From assembly GCF_900107095.1 (NCBI RefSeq), contig NZ_FNOR01000001.1, positions 294,359 to 358,358 on the forward strand: a stretch of 64,000 bases of DNA, given 5' to 3'. Of the stretch, positions 28,902-37,004 are shown piece by piece. This stretch comes from Collimonas sp. OK242. Lineage in GTDB: Bacteria; Pseudomonadota; Gammaproteobacteria; Burkholderiales; Burkholderiaceae_D. Every line of letters begins with the position of its first letter. The first letter of the stretch is position 1. The translations under genes were made by a program, and so were the position numbers. Under the pieces are notes generated by a model that was not told the origin of the DNA, did not search any database, and was given only the letters and a program-made list of their open reading frames with translations.

Positions 28902-28935
28902 TCAGCAATATTAGTCTGCGTCGCGTATCTTGCTC
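28877..28935. repeat. 18-bp perfect inverted repeat spanning the radA stop codon
   Basis: The arm 28877-28894 (within the last radA codons) is exactly reverse-complemented at 28918-28935, with a 23-nt loop. No T run follows. It could act as a Rho-independent-like or mRNA-stabilising hairpin for radA, or as part of the frmA leader, whose ATG is 42 bp downstream. Confidence 0.8.
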
Positions 28936-28976
28936 CAATACATTCGTGTAAATACAAGTAGATAAAGGTCATCAAC

Positions 28977-30083
28977 ATGAAAACCAAAGCAGCTATCGCA
29001 TGGAAAGCCGGTCAGCCGTTGACGATCGAAGAAGTCGAACTGGGCGGCCCGCGCGCCGGTGAAGTGCTGGTCGAGATCAAGGCCAGCGGCATCTGCCATA
29101 CCGATTACTACACGCTGTCCGGCGCCGATCCGGAAGGCATTTTCCCGGCTATCCTGGGCCATGAAGGCGCCGGTATCGTGGTGGATGTCGGCCCGGGCGT
29201 CAAAAGCCTGAAGAAAGACGATCACGTCATTCCGCTTTACACGCCGGAATGCCGCGAATGCAAATTCTGTTTGTCGCAAAAAACCAATCTGTGCCAGTCG
29301 ATCCGTTCGACCCAGGGACGCGGCTTGATGCCGGACGCCACCAGCCGTTTTTCGCTCGACGGCAAGCCGATTTTCCATTACATGGGGACTTCGACTTTTT
29401 CCAACTACATCGTGGTGCCGGAAATCGCCCTGGCCAAGATCCGTGAAGACGCGCCGTTCGACAAGGTTTGTTATATCGGTTGCGGCGTCACGACCGGTGT
29501 CGGCGCGGTGCTGTTTACCGCCAAGGTGGAAGCGGGCGCCAATGTGGTGGTGTTCGGGCTGGGCGGCATCGGCTTGAACGTGATCCAGGCGGCGCGCATG
29601 GTCGGCGCCGACAAGATCATCGGGGTCGATATCAATCCGGCCCGTCAAGAGATGGCGCGCAAATTCGGCATGACGCATTTCATCAATCCCAAGGAAGTCG
29701 AGAGCGTGGTCGACGCCATCGTGCAACTGACCGATGGCGGCGCCGATTACAGCTTTGAATGCATCGGTAACGTCAACACCATGCGCCAGGCTTTGGAATG
29801 CTGCCATAAGGGCTGGGGACAATCGATCGTGATCGGCGTCGCCGCCGCCGGCCAGGAAATCAGCACCCGGCCGTTCCAGCTGGTGACTGGCCGCGTCTGG
29901 AAAGGCTCGGCGTTCGGCGGCGCCCGCGGCCGCACCGACGTTCCCAAGATCGTCGACTGGTATATGGACGGCAAGCTGAATATCGATGACTTGATTACCC
30001 ATCGCCTGCCGCTGGAGCGCATCAATGAAGGTTTCGATTTGATGAAGAGCGGCGAATCGATACGTTCGGTGGTGATCTACTGA
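28977..30083 (+). CDS. frmA: S-(hydroxymethyl)glutathione dehydrogenase / class III alcohol dehydrogenase
   Basis: 368 residues of the zinc MDR family. The catalytic zinc site starts at [20 protein letters not shown] follows, and the structural zinc cysteines are [15 protein letters not shown]. The cofactor motif is [11 protein letters not shown]. It oxidises the formaldehyde-glutathione adduct with NAD and also reduces S-nitrosoglutathione. The stop codon overlaps the fghA start by one base (TGATG), giving a complete glutathione-dependent formaldehyde pathway apart from the spontaneous step. Confidence 0.95.
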   Translation: MKTKAAIAWKAGQPLTIEEVELGGPRAGEVLVEIKASGICHTDYYTLSGADPEGIFPAILGHEGAGIVVDVGPGVKSLKKDDHVIPLYTPECRECKFCLSQKTNLCQSIRSTQGRGLMPDATSRFSLDGKPIFHYMGTSTFSNYIVVPEIALAKIREDAPFDKVCYIGCGVTTGVGAVLFTAKVEAGANVVVFGLGGIGLNVIQAARMVGADKIIGVDINPARQEMARKFGMTHFINPKEVESVVDAIVQLTDGGADYSFECIGNVNTMRQALECCHKGWGQSIVIGVAAAGQEISTRPFQLVTGRVWKGSAFGGARGRTDVPKIVDWYMDGKLNIDDLITHRLPLERINEGFDLMKSGESIRSVVIY

Positions 30084-30937
30084 TGGAACTGATCAGCGAA
30101 CACGCCTGCTTCGGCGGTACGCAGGGGTTTTACCGGCATGCGTCGGCCGAGATCGGTTTGCCCATGCAGTTTTCCGTGTTCCAGCCGCCGCAAGCCAGAT
30201 TGGCGCCGGTGCCGGTGTTGTTTTTCCTGGCCGGCCTGACCTGCACCGAAGAGACGTTCATGATCAAGGCCGGCGCCCAGCGTTACGCGGCGCAGCACGG
30301 CATCATGCTGGTGACGCCCGATACCAGTCCGCGCGATACCGGGATAGCCGGTGTCGACGCCAGCTGGGATTTCGGCAACGGCGCCGGTTTCTATCTGGAT
30401 GCGACGCAAGCCCCGTGGGCCACGCATTTCCGGATGTACTCTTATATATTGCATGAGTTGCGGCACACCATCGTCCAGGAGTTTCCGGCGCAAGCCGGCA
30501 GCATCGGTATCTTCGGCCATTCGATGGGCGGCCATGGTGCGCTGGTGCTGGCCCTGCGCAACCCGGATGTGTTTCGCTCGGTGTCGGCGTTTGCGCCGAT
30601 TGCGGCGCCGGGCAATTGTCCGTGGGGGCAAAAGGCGTTTAGCCATTATCTGGGAGCGGATCAGGCCAGCTGGCGCGATTATGATGCGACGCAGCTGATG
30701 TTGCGGCTGCAGCAGCCGTTTCCGCAGGAGATACTGATCGATCAGGGCTTGGGGGATAAATTCCTGGCCGAGCAATTATTGCCGGAGCAGTTTGAAGCGG
30801 CGTGCCTGCAGGCCGGGCAGAAACTGACGCTGCGCCGTCATGCAGCGTATGACCACGGTTATTATTTCATTTCGACCTTGATAGAAGACCATCTGGCTTT
30901 TCATCAACGGCTATTGACGGCAAGCCAGATGTCTTGA
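30083..30937 (+). CDS. fghA: S-formylglutathione hydrolase
   Basis: 284-residue alpha/beta hydrolase (esterase D family). The nucleophile elbow GHSMGGHGAL places Ser147; the oxyanion region FLAGLTCTEETF and the C-terminal YDHGYYFIS with the catalytic histidine are intact. It hydrolyses S-formylglutathione to formate and glutathione, completing the step begun by the overlapping frmA. Confidence 0.95.
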   Translation: MELISEHACFGGTQGFYRHASAEIGLPMQFSVFQPPQARLAPVPVLFFLAGLTCTEETFMIKAGAQRYAAQHGIMLVTPDTSPRDTGIAGVDASWDFGNGAGFYLDATQAPWATHFRMYSYILHELRHTIVQEFPAQAGSIGIFGHSMGGHGALVLALRNPDVFRSVSAFAPIAAPGNCPWGQKAFSHYLGADQASWRDYDATQLMLRLQQPFPQEILIDQGLGDKFLAEQLLPEQFEAACLQAGQKLTLRRHAAYDHGYYFISTLIEDHLAFHQRLLTASQMS

Positions 30938-30979
30938 GTCAAAAAAACGCGCCTGATTATCGGCTATCGATGATCGGAC

Positions 30980-31366
30980 CTATGACCCGTTCAGGGCTGC
31001 AGCGGCGCGGATGAGCGCCTTGAAGGCATCCTCGTCTATTTCATCGTCCTCATGGAAATCGATGGCGCGCCTGGTGTTGCCTTCAAGACTGGAGTTGAAT
31101 AGTCCTGCAGGATCCTCGAGCGCAGCGCCCTTGGCAAAAGTCACCTTCACCACGCTCTTGTAGGTTTCTCCGGTGCAGATCATGCCATCGTGATACCAGA
31201 CCGGAACGCCTCTCCACTTCCACTCTTCGACCACCTCCGGGGCAGCCTGTTTGATGAGAGCGCGGACCTGGGCGAGCATCTTGCCCCGCCAGTCGTCCAG
31301 CTCCTTGATCCTGGCGTCGATCAGCCGGGAAGGGGATACCTCATTGACCGTTGCGCTTTTTTTCAT
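30980..31366 (-). CDS. DUF1801-domain protein
   Basis: 128 residues of the YdhG-like DUF1801 fold. The conserved parts are a helical start (WRGKMLAQVRALIKQAAPEVVEEWKW, read in two segments), a WYHDGMICTGETYKSVVKVTFAKG strand pair and the C-terminal helix. No enzymatic function is known for the family. It is the third gene of an ArsR-SRPBCC-DUF1801 run on the minus strand, a combination often seen, and is separated from the SRPBCC gene by about 117 bp. Confidence 0.8.
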   Translation of the reverse strand: MKKSATVNEVSPSRLIDARIKELDDWRGKMLAQVRALIKQAAPEVVEEWKWRGVPVWYHDGMICTGETYKSVVKVTFAKGAALEDPAGLFNSSLEGNTRRAIDFHEDDEIDEDAFKALIRAAAALNGS

Positions 31367-31483
31367 ATTGTTTGCACCTCATTCGACGGTTTTTCTATCC
31401 TGCGAAGCTGCCAGAAGGCAGCAGTCGCCAATTATCCGCGCCAGCCCGGATGAGGCCGGCGCCCGTTTTTGTGCCGCCAGACT

Positions 31484-31894
31484 TCAGTCTGTCCGCGCCA
31501 ATACCTGCTCCAGGGCCGCAAAGAACCGCGGCCAGCCGACCTTGGCGCCCTGATAGGCCTGTTGCTGATCCGGCCGGAAGCCCGACTGCTCCATGCGCAG
31601 GTGGGTCCCCGTGCTCGTAGGAGTGAGAGTCCAGGTAACGACGCTCTCGAGACCATAGGCCGCCCACGTGTAAGACAGCGTTTTGTCCGGCTCGATTGCC
31701 AGGACCTGGCAATCGACTGCGCCCCAGTCTGCGCGAAAATTGAAACGGTGGTCCGCGACCGGCTTGAAGTCGCTCTTCATCAGCCATTCCTCGATCAGGT
31801 GCGGCTGGGTGAGCGCGCGCCAGATTTTTTCCGACGGAAAAGGCAGCTCCCGTTCGACAACGACGGCAAGCGTTTCGGTTACAGTGTTGATCAT
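31484..31894 (-). CDS. SRPBCC (AHSA1-type) domain protein
   Basis: 136 residues with the START/Bet v1-like fold of the Aha1 C-terminal family: LPFPSEKIWRALTQPHLIEEWLM at the start and HLRMEQSGFR, GWPRFFAALEQVL at the end. Proteins of this kind bind hydrophobic ligands. The ATG at 31894 overlaps the ArsR stop codon by ATGA, so the regulator and this protein are coupled. An earlier in-frame start would run into the ArsR gene and is unlikely. Confidence 0.85.
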   Translation of the reverse strand: MINTVTETLAVVVERELPFPSEKIWRALTQPHLIEEWLMKSDFKPVADHRFNFRADWGAVDCQVLAIEPDKTLSYTWAAYGLESVVTWTLTPTSTGTHLRMEQSGFRPDQQQAYQGAKVGWPRFFAALEQVLARTD

Positions 31895-32214
31895 TGGTCC
31901 ATCCTTTTCAAAAGTGATTCGAGATGATCGAATCGTTCGTTCCAGAAGGCGCCATAGAGGTTCATCCAATCGTGTATGGGCGCCAAAGCTAACGGTTGGG
32001 CGCTGTAATGGGTCTCGCGTCCCTCGTGTCTGTCATTCACCAACCTCGCGTGCTTTAGAACGCGCAAGTGCTTGGACACTGCCGGCTGCGACACGCCGGC
32101 GTGATCAGTCAATGCGCGTACGGTCAGCTCCCCGTCACGGGCCAGGCGTTCAAAGATCGCCCGGCGTGTCGGGTCGGCAAGGGCCTTGAAAATGTCGTTC
32201 GCTACTGTTTGCAT
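31891..32214 (-). CDS. ArsR-family winged-helix repressor
   Basis: 107 residues. It opens with IFKALADPTRRAIFERLARDGELTV and carries the recognition helix QPAVSKHLRVLKHARLV, the classical ArsR motif. The metal-binding ELCVCDL box is absent, so it belongs to the non-metal group commonly paired with SRPBCC proteins. It probably controls its own operon with the two downstream genes. Confidence 0.88.
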   Translation of the reverse strand: MQTVANDIFKALADPTRRAIFERLARDGELTVRALTDHAGVSQPAVSKHLRVLKHARLVNDRHEGRETHYSAQPLALAPIHDWMNLYGAFWNERFDHLESLLKRMDQ

Positions 32215-32395
32215 TCGGAAATCATAACCCGATGGTTATTGATCGTCAACTCCGATTTTGGTGCTGTGGTCGCGTAGCGGCTCAGCGCTCTTCATCTAAG
32301 TGCCGGATGCGACCGGAATCCGGCAGGAGGCGGAGATAATGCCTGGGTGGTGAGAAAACGGCGGAGAGTGGCAGTTGTGCCAAAGGAAACTAAAT

Positions 32396-32428
32396 CACCC
32401 CCCTCGTGTTGTTGATACGAAGGGGGGA
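32396..32428 (-). terminator. Candidate hairpin after the TerC gene
   Basis: GC-rich imperfect stem (CCCCCCTTCGT against ACGAGGGGGG) lies 27 bp past the terC-like stop codon on the minus strand. The T tract is poor, so termination is a guess. Confidence 0.4.
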
Positions 32429-32454
32429 CTTGCGTTCAGGCGGGGGTTTTAGTT

Positions 32455-33177
32455 TTATTCAGCGATTTTTTCAGCGCCACGCCGCCTGGAAGCCAGCCAG
32501 CCGCCGCCCAGCACCACCATAAAGCCAATCGCGTAGACGGCATAGCTCAGCCCGGGGAGGCTATCCCACAGTGGCTTTGCTACCGGTTCCGCGACGATCA
32601 TGTGCATTGCGGTATACACCAGGATTGCCGCGCCGATAAAGATCGTGGCTGGAAAACGCTCGATCAGCTTGAGCGCCAGGGTCGAGCCCCACACCATGAT
32701 CGGCACCGAAATCAGCAAACCGATAATCACCAGGGCCATGCTGCCTTTGGCGGCGCCGGCCACGCCCAGGACATTGTCGATGCCCATGACGGTATCGGCG
32801 ATGATGATGGTTTTCAGCGCGGCGGCCATGGTGGTGGCTTGCACCCCATGCGTTTCGCCGTCGTCCGACTGCGTCAGCAAGCGGTAGGCGATCCAGAGCA
32901 GGGCGATGCCGCCAACCAGCAGCAAACCGGGTATTTGCAGCAGCCACACGACGCCGATAGTCATCAGCGCCCGGGCTACGACTGCGCCCGCGGTGCCCCA
33001 GATAATGGCTTTGCGGCGCAGATGGTCGGGCAGGCTGCGGGCCGCCATCGCAATCACGATGGCGTTGTCGCCCGCCAGTACCAGGTCGATGACGACGATA
33101 GCCAGCAGCGAGGCAAGGAAGGCGCCGGCGTTCCAGTCGGCCATGCCTAGCATTGAGAGTAAACCAGAAAAATCCAT
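32455..33177 (-). CDS. TerC-family integral membrane protein (YjbE/Alx-like), probable Mn exporter
   Basis: 240 residues with about seven membrane segments. The conserved acidic motif VVIDLVLAGDNAIVIAMAA lies at about residues 23-41 and DTVMGIDNVLGVAGAAKG at about 130; these aspartates are typical of TerC. I start at the ATG at 33177, which has TTGGAG eight bases upstream, rather than the longer frame. A yybP-ykoY manganese riboswitch lies 113 nt upstream on the same strand, which strongly suggests a manganese efflux or homeostasis role, as for Alx and YkoY. The tellurite label of the family is historical. Confidence 0.88.
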   Translation of the reverse strand: MDFSGLLSMLGMADWNAGAFLASLLAIVVIDLVLAGDNAIVIAMAARSLPDHLRRKAIIWGTAGAVVARALMTIGVVWLLQIPGLLLVGGIALLWIAYRLLTQSDDGETHGVQATTMAAALKTIIIADTVMGIDNVLGVAGAAKGSMALVIIGLLISVPIMVWGSTLALKLIERFPATIFIGAAILVYTAMHMIVAEPVAKPLWDSLPGLSYAVYAIGFMVVLGGGWLASRRRGAEKIAE

Positions 33178-33289
33178 AAAGTCTCCAACAGGGTTAGCAA
33201 ATAACCTCATGCATGGATAACGACAGGAGCGGTGAGGAGCTAATTTTGAAAAATTAGACGACACATTGCCTGCATGGAATCCATGCCGA

Positions 33290-33427
33290 CAAAGGTCTTG
33301 CTCAACAGCGTTGCTGCCAAGGTAACCGGGCGCAGGCGTGGTGCCTGTTCCGTGATGACGACTACCTTGCAGAACATCGGACAGCGGCTGATATGCCGGA
33401 CCAATGTTCAGGAGCTACTCCCCTTTG
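33290..33427 (-). promoter_or_regulatory. yybP-ykoY manganese riboswitch
   Basis: Read on the minus strand, the element begins CAAAGGGGAGTAGC and ends GAGCAAGACCTTTG. CAAAGG pairs with CCTTTG to form P1, GGGGAGTAG is the conserved L1 sequence and GCAAGACC the conserved L3 sequence; these two loops create the Mn2+ site in the known class. The 138-nt span fits the aptamer. It precedes a TerC-family gene, one of the classical targets. The 113 nt to the start codon contain small hairpins (GCATGG/CCATGC and CTAATTTT/AAAATTAG) that may form the expression platform. The rest of the 337-bp gap shows no gene. Confidence 0.87.
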
Positions 33428-33514
33428 AGAGGGTGCTGCAGGCAGAATGCCGTGCAACTGGGCGCTATTGTACATCAGCAAGGAAAAAATGGGAGCGTGC
33501 CTTGGAAGCCCGGT

Positions 33515-34420
33515 TTAACCGTGGCGCCAGTATTCGGGCTGGGCATAGGCGCGCCGCAGGAAATCGACAAATACCCTGATCCGCAACGGCAGATGGCGCC
33601 GCTGCGCGAAAACTGCGTAGATATCGTTGCCCGGCGCGGCAAAGTCGTCCAGCACCGAGACCAGCTTGCCGGATTCAATCTCGCTGCCGACTTCCCACAT
33701 CGAGCGCCACGCCAGTCCCTTGCCGGCCAGCGCCCAGTCATGCAGGACCTGGCCGTCGTTGCAGACCATGTTGCCGGCTACCTTGACGGTGACGGTCTTG
33801 CCGTTTTGCCGGAAACTCCAGCCGCGCTGGCTGCCTTCGCTACTGATCGCAAGGCAATTATGCTTTTGCAGGTCGTCGACAGTGCGCGGTTGGCCGTGAC
33901 GTTTGATATAGGCCGGCGAGGCCACCACGATCCGCTTGTTATCCGCCAGCTTGGCGCCGATCAGCGACGAGTCCGACAGCGATGCGATACGGATCGCGAC
34001 GTCTATCCCTTCGCCGATCAGGTCGACCACGCGGTCGTTCAGGTTCAGGGTGAGGGTGACGTCGCGATGTTCGGTAAGAAAGGACGGCATCAGCGGCGCC
34101 ACGTGCTGCCGCCCGAAGCCGGCCGGCGCCGAAATCAGCAGATGGCCGCTGGCGTGGGCGCTGCGCTCGGAGACCGCCGATTCGGCATTTTCCAGGTCGG
34201 ACAAGATGCGCTGGCAATCCTCCAGGAAGGCTTCGCCTTCGTTGGTCAGTGCGATTTTGCGTGTGGTGCGTTGCAAAAGTTTCACACCGAGGCGTTCCTC
34301 TAATGCGTCCAGTCGCCGCCCTATCATGGCGGGAGCGATCCCTTCGGCGCGTGCCGCTGCGGACAGGCTGCCTTTGGCCGCTACCTCGACAAAGGTGGAA
34401 ATCTGCTTGAATTGATCCAT
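33515..34420 (-). CDS. LysR-type transcriptional regulator
   Basis: 301 residues with the LysR winged helix at the N-terminus (FKQISTFVEVAAKGSLSAAAR, RRLDALEERLGVKLLQRTTRK) and an effector domain. It is divergent from malate synthase across a 258-bp gap containing ATGATGATTTAG-type AT-rich sequence. LysR regulators often control the divergent gene, so aceB is a candidate target, but nothing in the sequence proves this. Confidence 0.92.
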   Translation of the reverse strand: MDQFKQISTFVEVAAKGSLSAAARAEGIAPAMIGRRLDALEERLGVKLLQRTTRKIALTNEGEAFLEDCQRILSDLENAESAVSERSAHASGHLLISAPAGFGRQHVAPLMPSFLTEHRDVTLTLNLNDRVVDLIGEGIDVAIRIASLSDSSLIGAKLADNKRIVVASPAYIKRHGQPRTVDDLQKHNCLAISSEGSQRGWSFRQNGKTVTVKVAGNMVCNDGQVLHDWALAGKGLAWRSMWEVGSEIESGKLVSVLDDFAAPGNDIYAVFAQRRHLPLRIRVFVDFLRRAYAQPEYWRHG

Positions 34421-34678
34421 ATCGCCGCAGCTTTGAGTTTATTGGAAGTCAGTGCCGTGCAGTGCTGTGATAAGCTCACTTGTGACTAAAACGCATAGAT
34501 CAAATGATAAATCGTTCGACCTATGATGATTTAGTTTAAATATACTATATAGCGTAAAAATTAGATAATGCCATTCAGGTTTTAGCATACCGGACATGGC
34601 CAAAAACAGAATTTGGCGGCGCACAATAGATGTGCTGCAGACGACACTGATCCTTATTAGAACAAACAGGAGTAAAGC

Positions 34679-36265
34679 ATGACTCAACTGACACTGCCCG
34701 CAGGAATGGAAATCAAGGGCGCGATTGAACCCGGATACGCGGAAATTCTGACACCTGATGCGCTGGCCCTGGTAGCCAAGCTGAGCCGCGCTTTCGAAGC
34801 GCGTCGTCAGGAATTGCTGGCAGTGCGCGTAGAGCGCGCCAAACGCCTGGACGCCGGCGAGCGCCCGGATTTCCTGCCTGAAACCGCGCATATCCGCAAT
34901 GGCGACTGGAAGATCGCGCCGATCCCGGCCGCGCTGGAATGCCGCCGCGTCGAAATTACCGGTCCGGTCGAGCGCAAGATGGTGATCAACGCCTTCAATT
35001 CCGGCGCCGACAGCTACATGACCGACTTCGAAGATTCGAATTCGCCAGTCTGGGATAACCAGATCACCGGCCAGATCAACCTGCGCGACGCGATTCGCAA
35101 GACCATTTCGCTGGAACAGAACGGCAAATCCTACAAGCTGAACGACAAGGTGGCAACCCTGGTGGTCCGCCCGCGCGGCTGGCACCTCGATGAAAAGCAC
35201 GTGCTGGTCGACGGCAAGCGTGTCTCCGGCGGCATTTTCGATTTCGCCCTGTTCATGTTCCACAACGCCAAGGAACAGCTGGCGCGCGGCGCCGGTCCTT
35301 ATTTCTACTTGCCGAAGATGGAGTCTCACCTGGAAGCGCGGCTGTGGAACGACATCTTCGTGATGACCCAGAACGAACTCGGCCTGCCGCAAGGTACGAT
35401 CAAGGCCACCGTCCTGATCGAAACCATCCTGGCCGCTTTCGAAATGGATGAAATCCTGTACGAACTGCGCGAACACAGCTCCGGCCTCAACGCCGGCCGC
35501 TGGGATTACATTTTCTCTTGCATCAAGAAGTTCAAGCTGGACAAGGATTTCTGCCTGGCCGACCGCGCCAAGGTAACCATGACAGCGCCATTCATGCGCT
35601 CCTACGCATTGCTGTTGCTGAAGACCTGCCACAAACGCAATGCGCCGGCCATCGGCGGCATGGCTGCGCTGATCCCGATCAAGAACGATCCGGAAAAGAA
35701 TGACGTCGCCATGGGCGGCGTGCGTGTCGACAAAGCACGCGATGCGACCGACGGCTACGATGGCGGCTGGGTTGCCCATCCGGGCCTGGTCGAGCTGGCG
35801 ATGACCGAATTCAAGAAGGTGCTGGGCGACAAGCCGAACCAGATCAGCAAGCAGCGTGAGGACGTCAACGTCAGCGCCGCCGATCTGCTCGATTTCAAGC
35901 CGGAAGCGCCGATCACCGAAGCCGGCCTGCGTTACAACATCAACGTCGGCATCCATTACCTGGGCGCCTGGCTGGCCGGCAACGGTTGCGTGCCGATTCA
36001 TAACCTGATGGAAGATGCCGCTACCGCGGAGATCAGCCGCGCGCAAGTGTGGCAATGGATCCGTTCGAGCAAGGGCGTGCTGGAAGATGGCAAGAAGGTG
36101 ACTGCCGAGATGGTCGTCGCGATGATTCCTGAGGAACTGGTCAAGGTCAAGGCGCTGGTCGGCAATGGCGCTACCTATGACCGCGCTGCGAAGATCTTTG
36201 AAGAAATGTCGACTTCGGCTTCGTTTGCTGAATTCCTGACATTGCCGTTGTACGAAGAAATTTAA
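34679..36265 (+). CDS. aceB: Malate synthase A
   Basis: 528 residues, the length of the A isoform. The conserved TIM-barrel active site is seen as [19 protein letters not shown], and [21 protein letters not shown], and the C-terminal part has the catalytic aspartate region [17 protein letters not shown]. It condenses glyoxylate with acetyl-CoA in the glyoxylate bypass. Isocitrate lyase is not next to it. An AGGAG box precedes the ATG. A strong terminator follows. Confidence 0.96.
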   Translation: MTQLTLPAGMEIKGAIEPGYAEILTPDALALVAKLSRAFEARRQELLAVRVERAKRLDAGERPDFLPETAHIRNGDWKIAPIPAALECRRVEITGPVERKMVINAFNSGADSYMTDFEDSNSPVWDNQITGQINLRDAIRKTISLEQNGKSYKLNDKVATLVVRPRGWHLDEKHVLVDGKRVSGGIFDFALFMFHNAKEQLARGAGPYFYLPKMESHLEARLWNDIFVMTQNELGLPQGTIKATVLIETILAAFEMDEILYELREHSSGLNAGRWDYIFSCIKKFKLDKDFCLADRAKVTMTAPFMRSYALLLLKTCHKRNAPAIGGMAALIPIKNDPEKNDVAMGGVRVDKARDATDGYDGGWVAHPGLVELAMTEFKKVLGDKPNQISKQREDVNVSAADLLDFKPEAPITEAGLRYNINVGIHYLGAWLAGNGCVPIHNLMEDAATAEISRAQVWQWIRSSKGVLEDGKKVTAEMVVAMIPEELVKVKALVGNGATYDRAAKIFEEMSTSASFAEFLTLPLYEEI

Positions 36266-36302
36266 ATTGAGGGTTGCGGCTTGTTGGGCCGCATGCAGGA
36301 CA

Positions 36303-36330
36303 AAAAACCGATCGAGAGATCGGTTTTTTT
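36303..36330 (+). terminator. Terminator after aceB
   Basis: AAAACCGATC/GATCGGTTTT stem with GAGA loop and seven T, 38 bp past the stop. Confidence 0.88.
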
Positions 36331-36393
36331 ATGGCGATTAGCGGCGGGGCCGGAGTGGCCCGTAAATAAGCAAGGTCAATGTTGTAGGATTTT

Positions 36394-36426
36394 AATGTTG
36401 CATTTTAAATGCTATATTAATATAAT
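36394..36426 (+). promoter_or_regulatory. nsrR promoter with NsrR-type operator
   Basis: The palindrome AATGTTGCATTTTAAATGCTATATT at 36394-36418 matches the known NsrR consensus core GCATTTTAAATGC exactly. A -35 TTGCAT (36398-36403), 17-bp spacer and -10 TATAAT (36421-36426) overlap it, so NsrR bound here would block its own transcription. Confidence 0.8.
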
Positions 36427-36472
36427 GGCGTCATCCCGTAGCGCCATTTCGCTCTAAACAGGAAGCAAAACC

Positions 36473-36919
36473 ATGCAATTCACCAAATTCACCGATTTCG
36501 GTTTGCGCGTCTTGATGTATCTGGCGGCGACGCCAGAACAAGGCGTGATCACCGTCGGTGAGCTGGCGAGTTATTTCGACATCCCGAAGAATCATTTGAA
36601 CAAGGTGGTCAACCGGATGGTCAAGCTGGGCTGGATCAGCGCCACTCCAGGCCGCAACGGCGGCTTGCGGATGGCGCAGGCGCCGGCAACTTTGCATCTG
36701 GGCGATATTCTCAGCGCGCTGGAAGGGCATGGCGGCCTGGTCGATTGCGACAAGCCGCCCTGCGTGTTAAAGGGAAGCTGTCATCTGAAGCGCGTGCTGG
36801 ATATCGGCCAGCAAGAATTTTATGACGGCATGAACCGGCACAACCTGGCTGAACTGATCATGCCGCCGACCTCCACTGTCATCGCCCGCATGCATTTTCA
36901 GCCGGCGGCAAGGGCTTGA
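36473..36919 (+). CDS. nsrR: Nitric-oxide-sensing Rrf2 repressor NsrR
   Basis: 148 residues. Rrf2 winged helix at the N-terminus (FTDFGLRVLMYLAATP, VGELASYFDIPKNHLNKVV) and the three [Fe-S] cysteines Cys92, Cys97 and Cys103 in DCDKPPCVLKGSCHL. NO damages the cluster and releases the repressor. It lies just upstream of hmp, and both genes carry matching palindromes in their leader regions. Confidence 0.93.
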   Translation: MQFTKFTDFGLRVLMYLAATPEQGVITVGELASYFDIPKNHLNKVVNRMVKLGWISATPGRNGGLRMAQAPATLHLGDILSALEGHGGLVDCDKPPCVLKGSCHLKRVLDIGQQEFYDGMNRHNLAELIMPPTSTVIARMHFQPAARA

Positions 36920-36967
36920 TCCTGTCGAAAACCGAGCTGCCGCCATAGCGCGCATTTTTTTAATTTT

Positions 36968-36992
36968 ATTGTAGTATTTTAAATGTCACAAT
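36968..36992 (+). promoter_or_regulatory. NsrR-type operator upstream of hmp
   Basis: ATTGTAGTATTTTAAATGTCACAAT, centred on the same TATTTTAAATG core as the nsrR operator, 12 bp before the hmp start and in the leader of the hmp transcript. The palindrome extends to ATTGT/ACAAT at its ends. Confidence 0.75.
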
Positions 36993-37004
36993 AGGAGTGT
37001 TTAT

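Noticed and set aside
34439..36055. Long minus-strand frame (538 codons) opposite aceB
   Set aside because: Shadow of malate synthase; reverse-complement codon bias alone keeps it open.
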